This document shows positions 59,819 to 64,000 of a stretch of DNA of 64,000 nucleotides, piece after piece (the first letter of the stretch is position 1; each line of letters begins with the position of its first letter). The notes beneath the pieces were generated by a model. That model searched no databases. It saw nothing but the letters and a program-made list of their open reading frames with translations, and was not told where the DNA came from. A program made the translations under genes and the position numbers. This stretch comes from JANMZO01 sp963763135 (GTDB lineage: Bacteria > Actinomycetota > Acidimicrobiia > Acidimicrobiales > JANYDT01). Location of the stretch: NCBI GenBank assembly GCA_963763135.1, contig CAVXNJ010000010.1, forward strand, positions 124,001 through 188,000, in the 5' to 3' direction.

Positions 59819-60261
59819 ACGACGATCAACTTCTCGCTGCCCTTCGGGATGCCTTCGACCACGAGGATCCGAAGCTGCTCGCCGATATCGTTCGGCTTGG
59901 CGTCGAAAGCTTTTCCTGGAACGGCGTCGACCAGGAACTGACCACGCTGCTGATGGAGTCCTCGGAACCTGCCGTGGCCATGCGATCAACAACGCAGGGT
60001 CGCCACTTCACGTTCTCGACGGAAGAAGTCTCCGTCGACGTCGGTGTCATGCAACAAGACGATCACTGTGTCTTGGTTGGGTGGATCGATCCCGTGGTGC
60101 AATTCGACGTTCGGGTCTTTTCGACCAACGGAGAGGTCGTGGCCACGGCCCCGGTCGATGACCGGGGCCGGTTCCGAATTGTGTTGAGTCATCGGGGCCC
60201 GATCCGACTCGAGTTCGCCCGCCAACCCGCGATCGCCACGGAATGGTTCTCGACCAACTGA
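59815..60261 (+). CDS. Small beta-rich protein coupled to the sigma factor
   Basis: A 148-residue protein. The N-terminal half is helical (NDDQLLAALRDAFDHEDPKLLADIVRLGVESFSW) followed by VDQELTTLLMES. The C-terminal ~90 residues look like a beta sandwich (RHFTFSTEEVSVDVGVMQQ, HCVLVGWIDPVVQFDVRVFST, RGRFRIVLSHRGPIRLEFA). I recall similar short proteins next to sigma factors and CHAT genes in other actinobacteria, but cannot name a family. An anti-sigma or substrate role is a guess from position. The ATG overlaps the sigma-factor stop. Confidence 0.75.
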   Translation: MNDDQLLAALRDAFDHEDPKLLADIVRLGVESFSWNGVDQELTTLLMESSEPAVAMRSTTQGRHFTFSTEEVSVDVGVMQQDDHCVLVGWIDPVVQFDVRVFSTNGEVVATAPVDDRGRFRIVLSHRGPIRLEFARQPAIATEWFSTN

Positions 60262-60307
60262 CCCGTTGGCGGGTGCGTGGGCCACGGACCCGCTGGGCTG
60301 GATGACT

Positions 60308-61771
60308 TCAGCTCGGCTGGGTGATTTTGGCGCACTCCGCGATGCCGTCCATGAACCCGGACCGGAGCGCGCTGATCCTCTGAAACGCCGTGCCCACGGT
60401 CGCCGTTCCCGATCTCAGATCGGTCCCGCGGTCACTCGAAACGAGCAGCGCCATGACCGCCTTGTCGAGGTCACCGGGCGACATCTTGAGCGAGCTGTCG
60501 GGTCGGTCCTGTAGGAACATTGACGCGGCCCATGATCCGGTAAGGCAGTCGGCCTGCAGACTCTTCTGCAACGTCGTTCCACCTTCACCCAGGACGTCTT
60601 GCACCTGCGCGGCATAGGCCCGCCCGAGGATGGTCGCCGCTGCGAAGTCCCCGACATTGTCATAGAGCTGCCGGGCCAGGGTTCCGTCGGCACGGAGCGT
60701 TGGATCAATTGGCGTCCAGGTCTTGCCGCCCTGCGCGAACACCGCCGACCAGAAGCTTTCCAAGTCGGCTGATACGTACGGAAGGACCGATTCCCAGGGA
60801 AGGTTGCCTCCGCTGGCTGCTTCGGCTTCCGAGGAGAACGGCAATTGCACGAGTCGTTCGGCGACGTTCTGATCGCTGTAACCCTTGCAGGCAACCGCTC
60901 CTTTTTCGAAACCATCCTGAAAGGCGCCGATACGGTCAAACGCACTTCCGTGCGCGTCGCCTTCGAGTCCGTTCGAACCGGGATGGTCCCGCAGTTGCAG
61001 AAAGCCGGCGACCGATGCGTCGAGGTCTTCGAGTTGTACGGAGAAGTGCTTGGAATGCCCGTTCGCGACCGAGGCCACCCAGGCACCGGCGAAACAGTCG
61101 GCCTGCTGTTCTTTGGTCACCGTGAACGTTCCGCTGAAACTCGACCTGGTCTGCACCGCGTGGCCCATTTCATGAGCCATCACAATCGCCAGCGAGAAGT
61201 CACCGAACTGTTCCTGCATGGACGGGATGAGTTGCTCGTCGTCCCAGGCGACCAGATCGGCGGCGGGGCAGTAGAACGCGTTCTGGGCGACATCGCCGTA
61301 GTTGCGTACACCCGGACACGGCGGAAGATCCGAATGTGATGTGTACGCATAGTATCCGCCGCTGATCGGTTGGAAGTCGCGGGCGTAGAGCTCGGGAAAG
61401 ACGGCAGTCCAGTAGTCGGTGATGTCGGAAAGTGCTTCGGCGACCACCCGATCGTTTGCATTCTGCGGTACGAACGTTCCCGTCGATTGGACGTTTGTAT
61501 CGACCGAGCCGGTGTCGGAAGGCTCGCCGTTCCCAGGTTGCGTATCGCCGGAATGTGGGTCAGTCGGGGCTGGCGAATCCACCGGCTGGGATGAGGTTGG
61601 CGTGATCTCGGGTGACGTCGGCACCAACGTGGAACTGGTGGACGACAGATTCTTGCTCGGTTGGGCGCTCGTTGACCCGCTCGAACCGCAACCGGTCAGC
61701 GCGAGCGTTGCCAGTGATGTGAGAAGGAGGACGGTGGCCCCACGCGTCGTCGGCTTTGGTCGGCGCGTCAT
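60308..61771 (-). CDS. Lipoprotein with duplicated zinc metallopeptidase domain, second copy degenerate
   Basis: A 487-residue lipoprotein with signal LLLTSLATLALTGC (lipobox LTGC) and a long S/T/P-rich linker. The first domain has IVMAHEMGHAVQTR (HExxH zinc site) and KEQQADCFAGAWV, as in the neutral zinc metallopeptidase at 51609. The second domain repeats the plan: SADLESFWSAVF matches SDITDYWTAVF, and LQADCLTGSWAASMF matches QQADCFAGAWVASV. Its zinc site, however, is replaced by TILGRAYAAQVQ, without HExxH. The second half is therefore probably inactive, perhaps regulatory or substrate-binding. The start ATG 61771 lies just after the neighbour's stop. Confidence 0.85.
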   Translation of the reverse strand: MTRRPKPTTRGATVLLLTSLATLALTGCGSSGSTSAQPSKNLSSTSSTLVPTSPEITPTSSQPVDSPAPTDPHSGDTQPGNGEPSDTGSVDTNVQSTGTFVPQNANDRVVAEALSDITDYWTAVFPELYARDFQPISGGYYAYTSHSDLPPCPGVRNYGDVAQNAFYCPAADLVAWDDEQLIPSMQEQFGDFSLAIVMAHEMGHAVQTRSSFSGTFTVTKEQQADCFAGAWVASVANGHSKHFSVQLEDLDASVAGFLQLRDHPGSNGLEGDAHGSAFDRIGAFQDGFEKGAVACKGYSDQNVAERLVQLPFSSEAEAASGGNLPWESVLPYVSADLESFWSAVFAQGGKTWTPIDPTLRADGTLARQLYDNVGDFAAATILGRAYAAQVQDVLGEGGTTLQKSLQADCLTGSWAASMFLQDRPDSSLKMSPGDLDKAVMALLVSSDRGTDLRSGTATVGTAFQRISALRSGFMDGIAECAKITQPS

Positions 61772-61772
61772 G

Positions 61773-62243
61773 TCAGCTTCCCAATGCCTTTTTCCAGCTC
61801 TTGCCCTTCTTGCGACCGGTGAAGAGGGAGATGGTCTGCGAAATGGAACCGCCCGAGGGGTAATCGAGGGCAATCAACCACTTCTCGCCGCCGGGGCCCT
61901 GCACTTCAAGGGCGCTTCCGGCATACATGGCGGGCCACGAAACCGTGAAGTCGGGCCGGGTCCAGGCGAAGAGGTCGACGCGCTCACCGGATTGGAGGCG
62001 GGTTTTCAGGTTCTGCAGATTCGAACGTTCCTCCACCCATCCGACGAAGGCCTCACCCGCCAGCGTCGCGAGCGTGAAACGAAGCGTGGTGCCGTCCCAG
62101 GCGAGCGTCCCCGCCACCGGGAACGGGTTCAGCTTGTTCTGCAGCGCCCACGCTTCTTCGGTGAGCACGTTGGCTGGGGACTGGGGTGTCGGGGTCGAGT
62201 CGGTGGAAGCGGCGGATGGGAAGGAGGAGTTGGTGACGGTCAT
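61773..62243 (-). CDS. Uncharacterised protein, 156 aa
   Basis: ATG 62243 is used because AGGAATCGCC, a possible weak ribosome-binding region, precedes it and the codons upstream mirror non-coding DNA. After an S/T/P-rich lead, residues ~40-156 form a compact domain (VAGTLAWDGTTLRFTLATLAGEAFVGWVEE, YAGSALEVQGPGGEKWLIALDYP) ending in a basic tail (GRKKGKSWKKAL). No signal peptide or membrane segment is seen. It is one base upstream of the lipoprotein gene. The family is not recognised. Confidence 0.65.
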   Translation of the reverse strand: MTVTNSSFPSAASTDSTPTPQSPANVLTEEAWALQNKLNPFPVAGTLAWDGTTLRFTLATLAGEAFVGWVEERSNLQNLKTRLQSGERVDLFAWTRPDFTVSWPAMYAGSALEVQGPGGEKWLIALDYPSGGSISQTISLFTGRKKGKSWKKALGS

Positions 62244-62323
62244 GGCGATTCCTTTTCGTGGTTGGATTTTTGGATTGGGTGAGAAGCAGGAGTGGATCAA
62301 GAAGGCAGCGTTCGGAGCATGGG

Positions 62324-63409
62324 TCAGAGCGTCGGATTGGCCTGGAATAGACCGGCGATCACCGTGGCCAGTACGTCGGTGGAATCCGTGAGGCTCAAGA
62401 TGGCTGTGTCGTTTCGAACGGTAACGAAGGCCTTGCTTCCGCTGCTGTCCACGTACGACCAGCCCCGGGTCCCTGCCACCTCGCCCTGTTCGACCTCGGT
62501 ACCGTTGCCGATGACGCCGCTGACGAACTCCTGGAGTTCCTGACCGACGAGCGGCCGATTGAGTCGGAGGAAGATCAGCAGGGCCCGATCGGTGTCGTTG
62601 GTGACGACCGAGGTTCCGACGGCGTTCACAAGCTCAACGACGTTGGGATCGGCCGCAAACCCGCTCAGCAGCTCCGACTGGATTGCCTTGTCCAAGGGTT
62701 GATAGGTGAACCCGGCGATCGGATCAAGCGCGGTTCCGAGATCGACCAGGCCGAACTTGCCCGACTCATCCGTGGCGGGAGCTCCCGATGCGGCGGAGGT
62801 GTCAGCAGCGGTGCCGTCCGACGCGACCGCGGTGGTTTCGGTGGCGGCCCCGGTAGGACCGGTCTGGCCGCACGCCTCGAAACCGGCCGCCTTGGCGGCC
62901 TCGGCAAAGGCGGCGACCTTGGCCGAGTACGCATCGCTTGCACTGTTCGCCGTCGCTTCATCGCCTGCTGTCGCTGCAGCAGTTGCCTGCTTCAGCGCCT
63001 CGTTGGCGGCCTCGAGAAGCGAGACCAACGACCCCAGTGTTTCCCGGTCCCCGTCGGCTGCGGGCAGAGCCTTCAATGACGCGACGCCAGCGACGGAAAT
63101 GTCGAGCATCTTCTGCAAGCTCGGTCCGGCGGTTGCGAGCGAGTCGGGAGCCGGAACCGCGCCCATGTCCGTGCGGACCTGCGTGCAGATCGCATCGGCC
63201 TGGGCAACGAGCTCCGAGGTGCTGAGTCCTGCGACGGTGGTCTCAGCGACCGTATCGCCTACGGTCGTGTCGGGTGCTGACGCAGTTGTTTCAACGGGCG
63301 AAGCCACCGTCGTGTCAGTCGCGGAGTTCTTGCTCCCACATGCGCTCAGCCCGGCCAGCGTGGCGATGCTGAGGCTGATGGTGAGGGCGTGGCGGGCGAT
63401 GCGGTACAT
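62324..63409 (-). CDS. Lipoprotein with T/V/A-rich linker, unknown function
   Basis: A 361-residue lipoprotein with signal ISLSIATLAGLSAC (lipobox LSAC). A threonine-rich linker follows (DTTVASPVETTASAPDTTVG). A helical region comes next with two cysteines (ADAICTQVRTDMG and GFEACGQ) that could form a disulfide, then a second disordered stretch and a C-terminal domain (LDKAIQSELLSGFAADPNVV, AFVTVRNDTAILSL). The start at 63409 is fixed by the signal peptide. The family is not recognised. Confidence 0.75.
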   Translation of the reverse strand: MYRIARHALTISLSIATLAGLSACGSKNSATDTTVASPVETTASAPDTTVGDTVAETTVAGLSTSELVAQADAICTQVRTDMGAVPAPDSLATAGPSLQKMLDISVAGVASLKALPAADGDRETLGSLVSLLEAANEALKQATAAATAGDEATANSASDAYSAKVAAFAEAAKAAGFEACGQTGPTGAATETTAVASDGTAADTSAASGAPATDESGKFGLVDLGTALDPIAGFTYQPLDKAIQSELLSGFAADPNVVELVNAVGTSVVTNDTDRALLIFLRLNRPLVGQELQEFVSGVIGNGTEVEQGEVAGTRGWSYVDSSGSKAFVTVRNDTAILSLTDSTDVLATVIAGLFQANPTL

Positions 63410-63567
63410 CGAAGGTCCTTTCGTGGGTCGGGTCCACTCGAACCCGACACCTACAGCATCGAAAGAAACGCCAGAAATGTCGTGAGCAACGATTGCTCTA
63501 CTCCGCGGCAATTACTCCGTTCCCAAGAGCCCAGCTGCGGTCCGTCGGCCGACCTCCTGAGTAACAA

Positions 63568-64000
63568 TTACTCAGGTGACCCGGATCCGAGGACGGCCCG
63601 AAGCTCGCGTCGACTCGTCACTCCCAGCTTGGCAAACACCCGCTGGAGATGGTTGTCAACGGTGCGGGCGGAGAGGTGGAGCTGCTCTCCGACTTCCTTC
63701 GACGAGGCCCCACGGCTGACGAGTGAGGCAATTTCGCGTTCGCGATCGGTAAGTGGAACCGCCGCGGTGAAACCGGTTAGTGCGGGAGTGGAAACGCCAT
63801 CCATGCGGTCCATCGCCGACGACGTGACCCGTTCGAGCCGTGACGCTGCACGGGTGTCACCCTGCCGCTTGGCGTCGCGCGCCGCACGAGCGGACAACTC
63901 CGCCGCTCGGACATTTAGGCCAAGCTCCAGGTAGCTCGTCGATGCGACGAGGTAGAGCTCATGGTCGCCCGTCGTGACCGCACGGGACTGGAGTAGGCGA
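63568..64000 (-). CDS. LuxR-type regulator, C-terminal part (cut by window edge)
   Basis: The frame is open through the right edge, so the N-terminus is missing. The last ~60 residues are a LuxR helix-turn-helix: LTDREREIASLVSRGASSKEVGEQLHLSARTVDNHLQRVFAKLGVTSRRELRAVL. Before it, helices such as STSYLELGLNVRAAELSARAARDAKRQGD resemble the TPR-like region of large LAL-type regulators. Its length and N-terminal ATPase domain, if any, lie outside the window. Confidence 0.88.
   Translation of the reverse strand, partial: RLLQSRAVTTGDHELYLVASTSYLELGLNVRAAELSARAARDAKRQGDTRAASRLERVTSSAMDRMDGVSTPALTGFTAAVPLTDREREIASLVSRGASSKEVGEQLHLSARTVDNHLQRVFAKLGVTSRRELRAVLGSGSPE

Noticed and set aside
1..64000. 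tRNA, rRNA, insertion sequences or prophage
   Set aside because: No cloverleaf-like gene, transposase, integrase or phage protein was recognised on either strand.

Overview
The window is GC-rich, densely coded DNA with many GTG starts and ATGA/GTGA stop-start overlaps, and it reads as a high-GC actinobacterium. Mycofactocin genes, a TB7.3-type biotin carrier, a class E sortase, DUF3499, DUF5317, MMPL and a neutral zinc metallopeptidase all fit that phylum. A System I (ccm) cytochrome c maturation operon is not the usual actinobacterial choice, and my best guess is the Acidimicrobiia. That placement is inference; no rRNA or tRNA gene was seen.

Layout. 1-1.7 kb: a nitroreductase (cut by the left edge) and a MarR regulator in one operon, diverging from a short FAD oxidoreductase, with three matching inverted repeats between them. 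1.7-5.6 kb: glycosyltransferase, a frameshifted WD40 protein, and a convergent homocysteine methyltransferase. 5.6-6.1 kb: a non-coding array of four hairpin repeats. 6.1-16.6 kb: the first mycofactocin locus (mftB, mftC, a DUF4272 gene, two OYE-type flavoenzymes, ETF alpha, a FixC-like flavoprotein, a FixX-like ferredoxin, ETF beta) with a cyclic-nucleotide-binding protein between. 16.8-21 kb: a leftward run with two DUF1989 (urea-carboxylase-associated) genes. 21-29.9 kb: biotin carrier, sortase, and ccmA to ccmI. 29.9-33.7 kb: IMPDH-family enzyme, molybdopterin oxidoreductase, heme A synthase, DUF3499. 33.7-37.4 kb: an ABC exporter pair. 38-42.6 kb: a SufR-like regulator divergent from Mrp, a frameshifted luciferase-like oxidoreductase and a Gfo/Idh/MocA enzyme. 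42.6-48.5 kb: acyl-CoA ligase, DUF2461, and an MMPL/TetR operon. 48.7-50.6 kb: the second mycofactocin locus, a 41-codon mftA divergent from mftF. 50.6-54.7 kb: beta-lactamase-fold hydrolase, metallopeptidase, enoyl-CoA hydratase, alpha/beta hydrolase. 54.8-60.3 kb: a TPR-CHAT protease divergent from a subtilase / ECF sigma factor / small-protein operon. 60.3-64 kb: two lipoproteins, one a duplicated metallopeptidase, and a LuxR-type regulator cut by the right edge.

How parts fit. MftA (41 aa) would be modified by MftB/MftC and glycosylated by MftF, although the precursor lies 41 kb from mftBC and no mftD or mftE was found here. The ETF/FixC/FixX genes give a plausible route from a mycofactocin-linked flavoenzyme to the quinone pool. 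The ccm and ctaA genes serve heme-protein assembly. The TPR-CHAT / subtilase / sigma factor / small protein group is the best candidate for an undescribed system: two proteases beside a sigma factor and a possible partner protein, with no CRISPR locus.

Caution: five otherwise well-conserved genes each carry one frameshift (WD40, DUF1989 no. 2, ccmF, luciferase-like, one membrane protein). Two lie in CGCGCG runs and one in an A run, so assembly indels are more likely than decay.
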